37,502 nt of DNA from Bacillota bacterium (GTDB lineage Bacteria > Bacillota > Clostridia > Oscillospirales > Acutalibacteraceae). Position numbers and translations under genes: made by a program. The notes beneath the pieces are model-generated. The model saw only the letters and a list, made by a program, of their open reading frames with translations, had not been told where the DNA came from and did not search any database. Of this stretch, positions 15,688-24,784 are shown piece by piece. Location of the stretch: NCBI GenBank assembly GCA_023417635.1, contig JAEZFF010000004.1, positions 1-37,502 of the forward strand. The letters are read 5' to 3'. How positions within the stretch are numbered: the first letter of the stretch is position 1; every line of letters starts with the position of its first letter.

Positions 15688-15713
15688 CAGTCAGGCGCAT
15701 TTGCTCGTCCGAT

Positions 15714-16673
15714 TCATTTCTGCTGCTTTTCCGTATCCTGTTTCGCTTCTTCATTCGTCCAAACATTCTTTATAATGTAGACCGGCCTGTTTTTTACCTG
15801 CATATAAATGCGGGAAAGATATTCACCGATTACACCCAGCCCCAGCAGGTTCAGGCCGCCCAACAGTAAAATTAAAATAACAATGGTTGCGTAGCCGGAA
15901 ACCGATATACCAAACGCCAGTTTTTGAATGAGTACGACGAAGGCATAAAGGAATGCCAGCGCTGCAATGACCAGGCCGGAATTGCGCACCATTTTCAGCG
16001 GCAGAGTGGTAAACGAAATCAGCCCCTCCATCGCGTACCGGAACAATTTGCGGAAGCTCCATTTTGTTGTGCCCGCATTGCGCTCTTTGGCTTCGTAGGG
16101 AATATATTTTGTGGAAAAGCCAATCCAGGAAAACAGTCCCTTGGAAAAGCGGTGGTATTCTGTCATCTGCAGAAGCGCCTCTACCGCATTCCGGCGGAAG
16201 GTGCGAAAATCACTTGCGCCATCCACAAACTCCACCTCAGCGCTTTTGTTGATAATCTTATAAAACAAATGCTTAAAAGCCCGCAGAACAAACCCTTCTT
16301 TGCGCTGAGCCTGAAACGCGCAGACCTCATCACATTCCGGATTCGATTCCAGAATACGCAGCATCTCCCGTGCAACGGCGGGGTCCTGCTGCAAGTCTGC
16401 ATCAATCAGCGTTACGAAGTCTCCTTTTGCTGCTTTCAGCCCTGCAAAAATAGCGGCGTCTTTCCCAAAATTCCGGGAAAAAGAAAGGACTTGAACCGCT
16501 GCGTCTTTTTGCCCGGTCAGCTCTTTCAGCACTTTTAAAGTTTTGTCTTTACTTCCGTCGTCGACAAACACCATTTCGTACGACAAGCCGGAAAAAACCT
16601 TTTTGACCGCCTCGTACATCGGGCGGATGTTTTCATCTTCGTTGTAGCAGGGAATTACGAATGAAATCTGCAT
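15714..16673 (-). CDS. Bactoprenol glycosyltransferase, GtrB/DPM1-like (GT2 family)
   Basis: 319 residues. The N-terminal GT-A domain shows SFVIPCYNEDENI (residues 4-16), FVDDGSKDKTL (about 36-46) and the metal-binding LIDADLQQDP (about 90-99), all typical of the dolichol/undecaprenyl-phosphate sugar transferases. Two membrane helices follow near the C-terminus (about 229-251 and 262-286). Proteins of this class transfer a sugar from a nucleotide donor to undecaprenyl phosphate on the cytoplasmic side. The upstream gene encodes a GT-C-like protein that could use the flipped product outside. Start: ATG with AGAGG upstream. It is probably transcribed from the promoter at 18139-18167. Confidence 0.92.
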   Translation of the reverse strand: MQISFVIPCYNEDENIRPMYEAVKKVFSGLSYEMVFVDDGSKDKTLKVLKELTGQKDAAVQVLSFSRNFGKDAAIFAGLKAAKGDFVTLIDADLQQDPAVAREMLRILESNPECDEVCAFQAQRKEGFVLRAFKHLFYKIINKSAEVEFVDGASDFRTFRRNAVEALLQMTEYHRFSKGLFSWIGFSTKYIPYEAKERNAGTTKWSFRKLFRYAMEGLISFTTLPLKMVRNSGLVIAALAFLYAFVVLIQKLAFGISVSGYATIVILILLLGGLNLLGLGVIGEYLSRIYMQVKNRPVYIIKNVWTNEEAKQDTEKQQK

Positions 16674-16732
16674 GGCAAGCCTCTTTTACACATTAATAGT
16701 ACCGCACACAGCACTGTAAACCCACGGGGGCT

Positions 16733-18067
16733 TTATTTTCCAAGAACAGAGTGGACTCCGTAGTACTTTGCGACGGAAGCATTCGGCCATGATGTCGCAT
16801 CTTTTTTGTCCAGGTATTTCAAGTAATTTATGGCACTGTATTTTGTGGAAGGGTTCACCATAGGCACTGTAACATCCAGCTTCCCCTCCGCCTTGCACTG
16901 CTGCACAGTAGCAATATTCGCATTCATTGCAAGGTGTGTTTTGTAAATGTCATTCATCCCAAGGCAGCCGTCATAGAACGTGACCATCAGCATTACAAGC
17001 GCAAAACTTGTCACTGCGGCACAGAACTTTGTTGAAAACAGTTCCGCCATTAAGATTGCGTCTGCGGTAATTAAAAGCAGCGCACTGCAGGCTGAGGCAC
17101 GCGCCGGGTAATAGCTTGCAACAACAAAAATGAAGTTTGCACAAAGAGATCCCAGAGCAAAAAGAGCCGAAACAATCAGCTTTTCCCTGTTTGTTTTTAG
17201 AAAAACAGCAAAGACAAAGAGCACAAGGAATACAAGAGCCAGCAGCCAAAAAGACTGGTACCTGTCCAGCGCAGCCATAAAGTTTTCCCGGAAAAAAGAC
17301 CAGCCTTTTTTTACAATTTTATTTTTCATTTCGCCCGGCGCGGTAACCATAATCACAAAGGCCACGGCAGCCGCTGCCAACGCCAGAATAAAGTGAAGCG
17401 GCACTTTCTCCCTGTGGTAAAAGCGAATCAGCAGAAGCAGCACAAAGGCCATAAAAATCACGGTGGCAGAAAGGTTTTCCAAATATCCGCCGGCTACAAA
17501 GCCAAGCACTACATAAAGAATCTTCTGCCACAGCTTCCCGCATGTTTCCCGGTGCAGAAAGCACTGAATCAGCGGGATTAAGAATACCAGGCCAAAGATA
17601 ATGCTCCAGAGGTAATTGCAGGAGCCATCCTGCCAAAGGTTTACCTGACCGAACACAGGCTCAAAAACCCATACCAGGCCAAAAACAGCAGCAAAAACAA
17701 GGTTGTTCCGGCTGTTTGGTTCCTTGCAGATGGAATAAATCAGCAGAATCTGCAGCAGGAACATCCCGGCATTTATAAATTTAAAAATCGGATGCGGAAG
17801 GAACAGAAAAAGCTGCACAAAAAAATGAGTGATGGATCTTCCGTTCATCACTTTGTAATGCTCCCCGATGGAAGGAAAAATGTCCAAAACGCTGGTGATT
17901 CTCGCCCCAGTACTGTAGCTGAAACTGTAGCCGTAGTCATCCACGCACATTCCGGTTAAAAAATTGCAGGCAAGCAGTATCCCGAAAATGCCGATGCACA
18001 AGCACCAGAACAGGGCTTTGGACTGATTTAACTTTTTAAAAAACGTCATTTTATTCCCACTTTTCAT
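16733..18067 (-). CDS. Polytopic membrane protein, DUF6056/GtrII-like (GT-C type glycosyltransferase candidate)
   Basis: 444 residues with about eleven membrane segments. The first outside loop carries the acidic pair in MCVDDYGYSFS, followed by NGRSITHFF and later WQDGSCNYLWS. The same motifs in the same order occur in the protein at 7425-8909, so they are paralogues. The neighbour at 15714 is GtrB-like, so the pair fits a two-step lipid-linked sugar transfer: GtrB charges the lipid, this protein moves the sugar onto a surface acceptor. A GtrA-like flippase gene is not visible here. Two starts are possible (18067, or 18049 at MTFFKK); neither has a strong ribosome site. Activity and acceptor are inference. 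Confidence 0.78.
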   Translation of the reverse strand: MKSGNKMTFFKKLNQSKALFWCLCIGIFGILLACNFLTGMCVDDYGYSFSYSTGARITSVLDIFPSIGEHYKVMNGRSITHFFVQLFLFLPHPIFKFINAGMFLLQILLIYSICKEPNSRNNLVFAAVFGLVWVFEPVFGQVNLWQDGSCNYLWSIIFGLVFLIPLIQCFLHRETCGKLWQKILYVVLGFVAGGYLENLSATVIFMAFVLLLLIRFYHREKVPLHFILALAAAAVAFVIMVTAPGEMKNKIVKKGWSFFRENFMAALDRYQSFWLLALVFLVLFVFAVFLKTNREKLIVSALFALGSLCANFIFVVASYYPARASACSALLLITADAILMAELFSTKFCAAVTSFALVMLMVTFYDGCLGMNDIYKTHLAMNANIATVQQCKAEGKLDVTVPMVNPSTKYSAINYLKYLDKKDATSWPNASVAKYYGVHSVLGK

Positions 18068-18138
18068 TGCCTATTTCAGCACAGACTGCGTTTTCCCCGC
18101 GCTGCTTCTGGATTTTTCGTCTATTGACAGCATATTAC

Positions 18139-18167
18139 ATTATAATATAATTTACCAGGGTGTTCAA
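18139..18167 (-). promoter_or_regulatory. Sigma-A promoter of the glycosyltransferase operon
   Basis: On the minus strand TTGAAC (18162-18167), 17 bases, TATAAT (18139-18144). It lies between the terminator of the sugar operon and the gene at 18067. Confidence 0.78.
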
Positions 18168-18170
18168 GGC

Positions 18171-18208
18171 AAAAAAAGTCTGCTGCAAAACTTCCATTTT
18201 GCAGCAGA
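18171..18208 (-). terminator. Intrinsic terminator of the sugar catabolic operon
   Basis: A 12-bp perfect stem (18179-18190 with 18197-18208), a 6-base loop and seven Ts on the minus strand. It follows the isomerase stop by 30 bases and is directly next to the following promoter. Confidence 0.93.
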
Positions 18209-18237
18209 TTATACTCGCAGGCCGCTAAGTTCAGCCC

Positions 18238-19731
18238 TCAGTCAGCCGAAGCAAACGGATTTTCATCCGCATATGGGAGGTTCTTCGGCTGATTGTAAAA
18301 CGTATGTTCAATGTTAAGGTAATGGAAAAGGGAGAAAAGTGCTTTTCCTACATGGCGGAACGCAACGGCGCCGTGGTGCGGGAATTGCTTTGCCACAAGC
18401 ACATGGCGGTAAAAACGGTCCATTTCCGGAACCGCAATGACGCCAATTCCTCCGAAGGAATGCGTCGCCGCCGGAAGAATTTCACCCTGTGCGACGTATG
18501 CCTGCAAATGGGCATCGGCCGTGCTCTGCAGCCGGAAAAGTGTAATGTCGCTTGGCGCAATATCGCCCTCCAGCGTACCGCGGGTAAAGTCTGGCGTACC
18601 GCCGTTTTCCAGAATTCTGTTCTGAATCAGCTGATATTTTACCGCGCCCTTTTTCAGTTTGCAGAACGGCGTGTTGCCGCAGTGGAATCCCATAAAGGTG
18701 TCTTTCTGGCGGTAACCCGACTTTGGCCCGATTTCTTCTTCATAAAGGTCTTTCGGCACACTGTTGTTCATATCCAGCAGCGTTACGGCGTCTTCCGTAA
18801 CACACTCGCCGATGTATTCGCTCAGGGCGCCGTAAATGTCCACTTCACAGGCAACCGGGATGCCGCGCCCCGTCAGGCGGCTGTTTACATAGCACGGCTC
18901 AAACCCGAACTGCTGCGGGAACGCCGGCCAGCATTTGTCAGCAAAAGCCACATATTTGCGGGAACCCTTATTCTGCTCCGCCCAGTCGAGCAGGGTAAGC
19001 TCAAACTGCGCCATGCGAGGCAAAAGGTCTGGGAAGGTGTTTCCTTTTTTGCCCAGCTCTGTTTCCATGCTTTGTACAACTTCCGGAATACGCGCGTCTC
19101 CCGCGTGTGCTTTGTAGGAAACCAGCAGGTCAAGCTCGGAATTTTCCTGAACTTCAACCCCCAGGTCATAAAGGGGCTGAATCGGCGCGTTGCAGGCGAA
19201 AAAGTCCTGCGGGCGCGGTCCGAATGTAATGATTTTCAGGTTTTTGAGGCCGATGACCGCACGGGCAATCGGCAGAAAATCTTCCACCATGCCGGTGATA
19301 TCTTCCGCCGTGCCTACGGGGTACTCCGGGATATAGGCCGGAATATGGCGCAGGCCAAGGTTATAAGAGCAGTTCAGCATTCCGCAGAATGCGTCGCCGC
19401 GGCCGTTTATCAGGTTGTTCCCGTGTTCCTCCGCCGCCGCAGCATACATCACCGGGCCGTCGAAGTACTGTGCAATCTGTGTTTCCGGTGTTTCCGGGCC
19501 AAAATTACCAAGGAATACAAGCAGTGCATTGCACTTTGCGTCCTTCGCTTCCTTGACTGCTTCGAGCATATCGGATTCATTTTCTACTGTTTTTTTCACT
19601 TCATAAACCGGAAGATTCTTCTTTTTGCAGGAATCCGCGATTGCTTTCCGCCGCTTTTCAGACAGGGAAATTACAAAACAGTCGCGGCTGACGGAAATAA
19701 TACCAAGCCTTATGTCCGGGATGTTTTTCAT
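18238..19731 (-). CDS. L-fucose/L-arabinose isomerase family ketol isomerase
   Basis: 497 residues. The fold family is recognised from the overall pattern and metal ligands: Glu296 in ACEVDIYGAL and Asp320 in LLDMNNS are 24 residues apart, the same spacing as Glu337 and Asp361 of E. coli FucI, and a His-rich segment HHGAVAFRH (452-460) can supply the third ligand. These enzymes interconvert aldoses and ketoses with a divalent metal. Length is nearer AraA (about 500) than FucI (about 590). It is the last gene of an operon with a xylulokinase, so the product should be a ketopentose such as xylulose or ribulose; the true substrate is not clear. Start: ATG with AAAGGAC 7 bases before. Confidence 0.85.
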   Translation of the reverse strand: MKNIPDIRLGIISVSRDCFVISLSEKRRKAIADSCKKKNLPVYEVKKTVENESDMLEAVKEAKDAKCNALLVFLGNFGPETPETQIAQYFDGPVMYAAAAEEHGNNLINGRGDAFCGMLNCSYNLGLRHIPAYIPEYPVGTAEDITGMVEDFLPIARAVIGLKNLKIITFGPRPQDFFACNAPIQPLYDLGVEVQENSELDLLVSYKAHAGDARIPEVVQSMETELGKKGNTFPDLLPRMAQFELTLLDWAEQNKGSRKYVAFADKCWPAFPQQFGFEPCYVNSRLTGRGIPVACEVDIYGALSEYIGECVTEDAVTLLDMNNSVPKDLYEEEIGPKSGYRQKDTFMGFHCGNTPFCKLKKGAVKYQLIQNRILENGGTPDFTRGTLEGDIAPSDITLFRLQSTADAHLQAYVAQGEILPAATHSFGGIGVIAVPEMDRFYRHVLVAKQFPHHGAVAFRHVGKALFSLFHYLNIEHTFYNQPKNLPYADENPFASAD

Positions 19732-19766
19732 AATTTAAGTCCTTTCTTGAAATGGGTTTAAAATTT

Positions 19767-21278
19767 TTAGAAGCTCCATTTCAAAGCGTCGTAGAATTTA
19801 ACATATTTCTGGTACTGAGCCTCGTAAAGCGGCACATTCTCCGCTTTTGGCTCCGTCCGTGACTCCGGGCGGATTTTCTCTACCGTGTCCTCCAAAGACG
19901 GCCAGAAGCCAGCCGTAACACCGGCAACCAGCGCCGCGCCAAACGCTCCGCCTTCCGCGCTTCCGTAAACCGTGTGAACCGGAAGGCCGAATGTGTCGGC
20001 AAAAATCTGCCGCCACACAGGGCTGCAGGCGCCGCCGCCCGCAAGAACGATTTCATCGGAAGAAACGCCCGGGTTGACACTTTGAATCAGCTCGTAAACC
20101 TGGCGCAGCGAAAAAGCGACCCCCTCCATCACAGCACGCGCAAAGTGGCCTTTGGTATGGCTGCCCGTAATGCCAAGGAATGCCCCTTTCGCATTCGGGT
20201 CGTTCAGGGGCGCTCTCTCTCCCATGAGGTATGGAAGGAAAATCAGCCCGCCTGAACACGGGTTTACCGCAGCGGCTTCCTCATCCAGAAGCCGGAAAGC
20301 GCTGCATCCTTTTTCTTTTGCGCGCATGGTTTCCGCATCACCCAGCGCGTTGCGGAACCACTGGTATGCCCCGGCCGCCGCAAGCGTAACGCCCATCGCG
20401 CTGTAAGTCCCAGCGGTATTGCCGCAGAAAACCTGCAGCAGCCCGCCCGGGTTCGGGATGCAGTCTTTCAGTCCCATGGCCGCAACCCCGGAAGTGCCAA
20501 GCGTAATGCCGATGCGCCCCGACTTCACAAGGCCAAGGCCAACCGTAGAAATTACGGCGTCGCCGCCGCCGGCCGACAGAACCGTTCCGGCTGGAATACC
20601 GGTTGCTTCTGCGGCTTCTTTCGTAATGGTTCCGGCCTCATCGGGAGATTCCAATACTGCTGGGAAAAAGCCGGGGTCTATACCGATTTTCTGCATTAAA
20701 TCCTTTGCCCAGCACCGTTTTTTCACATTGAACAGCCCCGTGCCGGAAGCATCGGAAACATCCGTCTTAATTTCCCCCGTAAGACGGTAACGGATGTAAT
20801 CTTTCGGGTTGATAATCACTTTGGTTTTTGCGTAATTTTCCGGTTCGTTTTCTTTCATCCAAAGAATTTTTCCTGCCGTATAACCCGTCAGCATCTGGTT
20901 GTTTGTAATCTTCAGCAAAGAGTCCAGCCCGCCGGCGGCTTCGGTAATTTCAGCACACTGCTTTTCCGTCCGCTGGTCATTCCACAGAATGGCACGGCGC
21001 ACTGCCTTACCGTCTTGATTCAGCGCTACCATGCCGTGCATCTGGCCCGAAAAGCTGATGGCGCTGATTTTCCTATTGGGAAGGAATTTTTGGATTTCTT
21101 TCAGACCGCATTTTACGCCGTTCCACCAGTCTTCGGGGTCTTGTTCCGACCAGCCTTCCCGCGGGGTATAGCACGGATAATCTTCCCTTACGGAATTGAT
21201 GATCTTTCCCTCTTCGTCAACTGCAATGATTTTGCAGCCCGACGTGCCTATGTCGATTCCCAGAACGCATCTGCGCAT
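19767..21278 (-). CDS. xylB: Xylulokinase (FGGY family)
   Basis: 503 residues from ATG 21278, chosen over a TTG six codons earlier because GAGGTG lies 6 bases upstream. The N-terminal phosphate loop GIDIGTSGCK, then the XylB marker SGQMHGMV (about 79-86) and RRAILWNDQRT identify it as a xylulokinase rather than a glycerol or gluconate kinase. The catalytic Asp is expected in SAGGGDAVIS. A C-terminal FGGY segment EIVLAGGGACSPVWRQI completes the family pattern. It phosphorylates D-xylulose to xylulose 5-phosphate in the cytoplasm. The gene lies between the DUF4867 gene (10-base gap) and the isomerase (35-base gap). Confidence 0.92.
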   Translation of the reverse strand: MRRCVLGIDIGTSGCKIIAVDEEGKIINSVREDYPCYTPREGWSEQDPEDWWNGVKCGLKEIQKFLPNRKISAISFSGQMHGMVALNQDGKAVRRAILWNDQRTEKQCAEITEAAGGLDSLLKITNNQMLTGYTAGKILWMKENEPENYAKTKVIINPKDYIRYRLTGEIKTDVSDASGTGLFNVKKRCWAKDLMQKIGIDPGFFPAVLESPDEAGTITKEAAEATGIPAGTVLSAGGGDAVISTVGLGLVKSGRIGITLGTSGVAAMGLKDCIPNPGGLLQVFCGNTAGTYSAMGVTLAAAGAYQWFRNALGDAETMRAKEKGCSAFRLLDEEAAAVNPCSGGLIFLPYLMGERAPLNDPNAKGAFLGITGSHTKGHFARAVMEGVAFSLRQVYELIQSVNPGVSSDEIVLAGGGACSPVWRQIFADTFGLPVHTVYGSAEGGAFGAALVAGVTAGFWPSLEDTVEKIRPESRTEPKAENVPLYEAQYQKYVKFYDALKWSF

Positions 21279-21288
21279 GGTTTTCACC

Positions 21289-21930
21289 TCATTCAAGCGT
21301 TATATTTTCGCCTTGCAGCCCAAAGAACGTTGTTGCCGGGTCCATTCCGGACTCCGGGTGCGCAATGAGCCATTTGTTCACAGCAGCAAGCAGTTTCGCT
21401 TCCCCTTTCTTTTTGGGGTCAGCCTTCAGCTCTTCATTAGTCCCTTTTGGAAGAATAATCGCTGTGTGAAACTCCTTCGTGCCTATGCTGCAAGGTGCAA
21501 AATGCAGTGTTGTAGCATAAATTTCTACCATTGTCCCTGCCGGAATCAAAAAGCCTTCCGTCAAAGCGGTATCATATGTATAATTTTCAGTGTCCACATC
21601 CTGGAGGGAACCCAGCAGCAGAATCATATCATCACTGGAAATGTTGATTTCCGAACTGCGGTGGTACTCCAAAGCATTCAGCTTTTTGTTCCTGCCGTTG
21701 CAGTACCCAATCTGAATTGGAAGGCCGCCGAACTCCCACTTGCTCAGCGCCTGAAAAACCGGAAGCTTTTCCAGCGCGGCGTCGGAGGGGACATACATTG
21801 TCCCTTCCTTCGGAATAGGAGTTGCCTTCAGGCCGCGAACCAGCCCCTCAGTGTCAAAGCCCTGCACAACCCTGCCGTATTTCCGGAACGCCGGCTCCTG
21901 CAGCGAATGGATCTTTCTTTCTGTCTGCAT
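21289..21930 (-). CDS. DUF4867 family protein (cupin-like, sugar operon member)
   Basis: 213 residues if started at ATG 21930, which has AGGAG 9 bases upstream; an ATG three codons earlier is only one base from that site. I recognise it as the DUF4867 type from the middle segment with EYHRSSEINISSDDMILLLG and the Gly-Thr/His pattern AGTMVEIYATTLHFAPC. Those His and Glu residues resemble a cupin metal site. No signal peptide or membrane helix. Its position between a sugar permease and a xylulokinase suggests an epimerase, mutarotase or lyxose-isomerase-like step on the incoming sugar. That role is inference from context. Confidence 0.75.
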   Translation of the reverse strand: MQTERKIHSLQEPAFRKYGRVVQGFDTEGLVRGLKATPIPKEGTMYVPSDAALEKLPVFQALSKWEFGGLPIQIGYCNGRNKKLNALEYHRSSEINISSDDMILLLGSLQDVDTENYTYDTALTEGFLIPAGTMVEIYATTLHFAPCSIGTKEFHTAIILPKGTNEELKADPKKKGEAKLLAAVNKWLIAHPESGMDPATTFFGLQGENITLE

Positions 21931-21968
21931 GTAATCCATCTCCTAAACGAAAATCTTTGCTCTTGTAC

Positions 21969-23144
21969 TTATGCCTTTGCAGAACGTTTCTTTGAAAGGA
22001 TATCGAAGACAACGGCTGCCAGCAAAACAACACCTTTAATGGTCTGGGTAATATCACTGCCAACACCCATAATGGAAAGCCCGTTGTTAATGACGCCCAT
22101 AACCAGAGCACCTACAACAGCACCTACAATCGTGCCGCTGCCGCCCATAACGGCTGCACCGCCAATGTAGCAGGAAGCGATGGCGTCCATTTCGAAGCCT
22201 TGGCCTGCCGCTGGGGTTGCCGCCTGAAGACGGGAAGTGAAGACAATGCCGCCCAAAGCTGCCAGCACACCCATGTTGACGAATGTGAGGAACAGCGCTT
22301 TTTTCGTATTAACACCGGAAAGGACAGCTGCTTTTTCATTGCCGCCCATTGCATAAAGCTGTCTGCCTGGAACAGTTCTTTCTGTAAAGAACGAATAGAG
22401 GATAATAAGGGCAATCATAATCAGAAGCAGAACCGGAATGCCGTTGTAAAGAGCAAGCCAAATGGCAAACAGTGCAATCGCAGCAACCGAAACAATCGTT
22501 TTTGCTAAAAAGCTTCCGGCAGATGGGCACGAATAGCCCTTTTTCTTCTTTTTGTTCAAGCTTGTAAAGGAAAGGAACAGGTAAACCGCTATGGCAATCG
22601 CGCCTATAATAAGGGATGTCATATCGAGAGGGCCGTTCCCCGTTCTCGCAAGGAACCCGGAACTAATGGTGAGGAAATCTTTCGGGAACGGAGTGATTGT
22701 CATGCCCTGCAGGACATAAAGCGTAATACCACGGAAGATAAGCATACCGGCCAGTGTAACGATAAATGCCGGAATTCGTACATAAGCAATCCAGAAGCCC
22801 TGCCACGCACCTACTAGAGCGCCCACTACCAGAGCAATCAAGATTGCAAGCCATACGTTCATGCCTTTCTGCACAATCAAAACGCCTAGCAGCGCGCCGA
22901 TGAAAGCGACAACCGAGCCAACTGAAAGGTCGATTGCACCGCTGCTGACAATACACAAAAGCATACCAAGGGAAAGAATAATTACGTAACTGTTCTGCAA
23001 AATCAAGTTCGTAATATTCTGTGGTTTCAGGAAAATGCCGCCTGTTAAAATCTGAAACAACAGCATCATAACAAGCAGCGCTATAATCATGCTGTACCGT
23101 TTTAAGCCAACTGCCGTTTTTTTCTTGCCGGTTGAATCGTTCAT
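21969..23144 (-). CDS. mmsB: Monosaccharide ABC transporter permease (MmsB/GguB/XylH type)
   Basis: 391 residues from ATG 23144, with GGAG 6 bases upstream; the longer reading frame to 23183 overlaps the ATPase gene. About ten membrane helices. The signature of this permease family is present: GAIDLSVGSVVAF near residue 68-80, and later GLSIMGVGSDITQTIKG near the end. The length near 390 and the insertion in the second half are typical of the multiple-sugar MmsB/GguB group, longer than RbsC. It forms the channel of the importer with the ATPase at 23147, only two bases away. Confidence 0.9.
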   Translation of the reverse strand: MNDSTGKKKTAVGLKRYSMIIALLVMMLLFQILTGGIFLKPQNITNLILQNSYVIILSLGMLLCIVSSGAIDLSVGSVVAFIGALLGVLIVQKGMNVWLAILIALVVGALVGAWQGFWIAYVRIPAFIVTLAGMLIFRGITLYVLQGMTITPFPKDFLTISSGFLARTGNGPLDMTSLIIGAIAIAVYLFLSFTSLNKKKKKGYSCPSAGSFLAKTIVSVAAIALFAIWLALYNGIPVLLLIMIALIILYSFFTERTVPGRQLYAMGGNEKAAVLSGVNTKKALFLTFVNMGVLAALGGIVFTSRLQAATPAAGQGFEMDAIASCYIGGAAVMGGSGTIVGAVVGALVMGVINNGLSIMGVGSDITQTIKGVVLLAAVVFDILSKKRSAKA

Positions 23145-23146
23145 AT

Positions 23147-24688
23147 TTACTCCGCTCCAATCCTTTTGTTGTCCATAATGCACTGCATAATGGTCTCCGG
23201 CTTTGCTTCATCCTTCGAAAGCTCGCCGACTACCGACCCTTCATTAATTACATAAACCCGGTCGCTTACGCCAAGGACTTCCGGTAATTCAGAGGAAATC
23301 ATAATGACGCATTTCCCCGCAGCGGCCAGCTGATTGATAATCGTATAAATTTCGTATTTTGCGCCGACATCAATTCCGCGGGTCGGTTCATCCAAAATCA
23401 GCACATCGGGTCCGGTTAAAATCCATTTGCTCAAAACAACTTTTTGCTGATTTCCGCCGGAAAGGCTGCCCACCAGTTGGCTGACACTGTTCGACTTAAT
23501 GTTCATTTTTTTGCGGTATTCTTCGGCAACGCCGATTTCTTTGTCAAGGTCAAGAACCATATGGTCGCTGACGCATCCCAAATTGGAAAGGGTGATATTT
23601 GTCTTAATATCGTTCGACAAAACAAGCCCTGCATTTTTTCGGTCTTCTGTCACATAGGCTATTTTGTTCGCAATCGCCTTTGGAACCGTGCTGGTGTCGA
23701 TTTCTTTCCCGTCTTTGAAAACTTTGCCCGTAATGTTTTTTCCGCAAAGATGGCCGAACACACTCATCGCAAGTTCCGTCCTGCCGGCGCCCATCAGGCC
23801 TGCCAAGCCAACGACTTCCCCTTTATGTACCTGAATGGAAACATGGTTCAGAAGTTTTTTGCCTTCAATCAGCGGATTGTCCGCCGACCAGTCTTTAATC
23901 TCAAACGCAACCTCGCCAAGCTTCACGTCCCTTGGTGGGAAGCGCTCGGTCATTTCTCTTCCGACCATGTCCGCTATAATGCGGTCTTCGGTAATCTCAT
24001 CCTGCCCCTGAACCATGGTTTCAATGCTTTGTCCGTCGCGCAGGATGGTGATGGTGTCGGAAACCTCCGTGACCTCATTCAGTTTATGGGAAATTAAGAT
24101 GGAAGAAAGCCCTGTGTTCTGCAGTTCTTTTAAAAGATGGAGCAGATTGGCGGAATCCTGTTCTGTTAAGGAAGCCGTCGGTTCATCCAAAACGAGAAGC
24201 TTTGCCTGTTTGCCAAGCGCCTTGGCAATTTCCACAAGCTGCTGCTTGCCCATATTCAGGTCTTTTACCAGGGTATGCGGGTCTTCTTTCAGGCCAACGC
24301 GCTGCAAAAGTTTTTTTGCTTCGCTGTAGGTTAAGTCCCAGTCAACAACTCCGCCTTTGGCTTTTTCATGGGCAAGAAAGAGGTTCTCACCAATTGAAAG
24401 ATACGGAATCAGGGCCAATTCCTGATGAATAATTGCAATACCGGCCTGCTCGCTGTCTCTGATATTTTTAAAGCTGCAGGTTTTCCCCTCAAACACAATG
24501 TCGCCGGAGTAAGTACCGTAAGGGTACACCCCGCCTAAAACATTCATCAAAGTAGATTTGCCTGCGCCGTTTTCTCCTACTAATGCATGAATGGAACCTT
24601 TTTTGACGCTGAAGTTTACTTCCTTCAGCACTCGAACGCCTGAGAACTCTTTGATGATATTCCGCATCTCCAGAATATTATCTGCCAT
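23147..24688 (-). CDS. mmsA: Monosaccharide ABC transporter ATP-binding protein (MmsA/GguA/XylG type)
   Basis: 513 residues with two fused ATPase halves. The first has Walker A GENGAGKST (about 38-46), a degenerate signature (LNMGKQQLVEIAKAL) and VLDEPTAS. The second has the altered phosphate loop GLMGAGRTE, a good signature LSGGNQQK and LILDEPTRGIDVG. This double-ATPase layout is typical of ribose/xylose/galactose importers. It starts at an ATG with AAGGGGG 7 bases upstream. It energises sugar uptake with the permease at 21969 and the lipoprotein at 24785. Confidence 0.94.
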   Translation of the reverse strand: MADNILEMRNIIKEFSGVRVLKEVNFSVKKGSIHALVGENGAGKSTLMNVLGGVYPYGTYSGDIVFEGKTCSFKNIRDSEQAGIAIIHQELALIPYLSIGENLFLAHEKAKGGVVDWDLTYSEAKKLLQRVGLKEDPHTLVKDLNMGKQQLVEIAKALGKQAKLLVLDEPTASLTEQDSANLLHLLKELQNTGLSSILISHKLNEVTEVSDTITILRDGQSIETMVQGQDEITEDRIIADMVGREMTERFPPRDVKLGEVAFEIKDWSADNPLIEGKKLLNHVSIQVHKGEVVGLAGLMGAGRTELAMSVFGHLCGKNITGKVFKDGKEIDTSTVPKAIANKIAYVTEDRKNAGLVLSNDIKTNITLSNLGCVSDHMVLDLDKEIGVAEEYRKKMNIKSNSVSQLVGSLSGGNQQKVVLSKWILTGPDVLILDEPTRGIDVGAKYEIYTIINQLAAAGKCVIMISSELPEVLGVSDRVYVINEGSVVGELSKDEAKPETIMQCIMDNKRIGAE

Positions 24689-24726
24689 TCTGAAACCCCC
24701 TTGCCTGCAAACCCTCTAGGAAGATT

Positions 24727-24755
24727 TCTACCCGGAAAGTAACTTCCCGGGTAGA
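24727..24755 (-). promoter_or_regulatory. Intercistronic hairpin between chvE-type gene and mmsA
   Basis: A 9-bp perfect stem (TCTACCCGG, 24727-24735, with 24747-24755). It lacks a proper T-run on the minus strand, so it is more likely an RNA-stabilising or partial attenuation element. Such an element would favour higher levels of the binding protein than of the importer core. Confidence 0.6.
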
Positions 24756-24784
24756 TTTGGAAAGCAGTATTATTTGTTCAGCTC

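Noticed and set aside
18304..19761. Long plus-strand open frame (485 codons) opposite the isomerase gene
   Set aside because: It is the antisense shadow of a clear enzyme gene, has no ribosome site and shows no domain.
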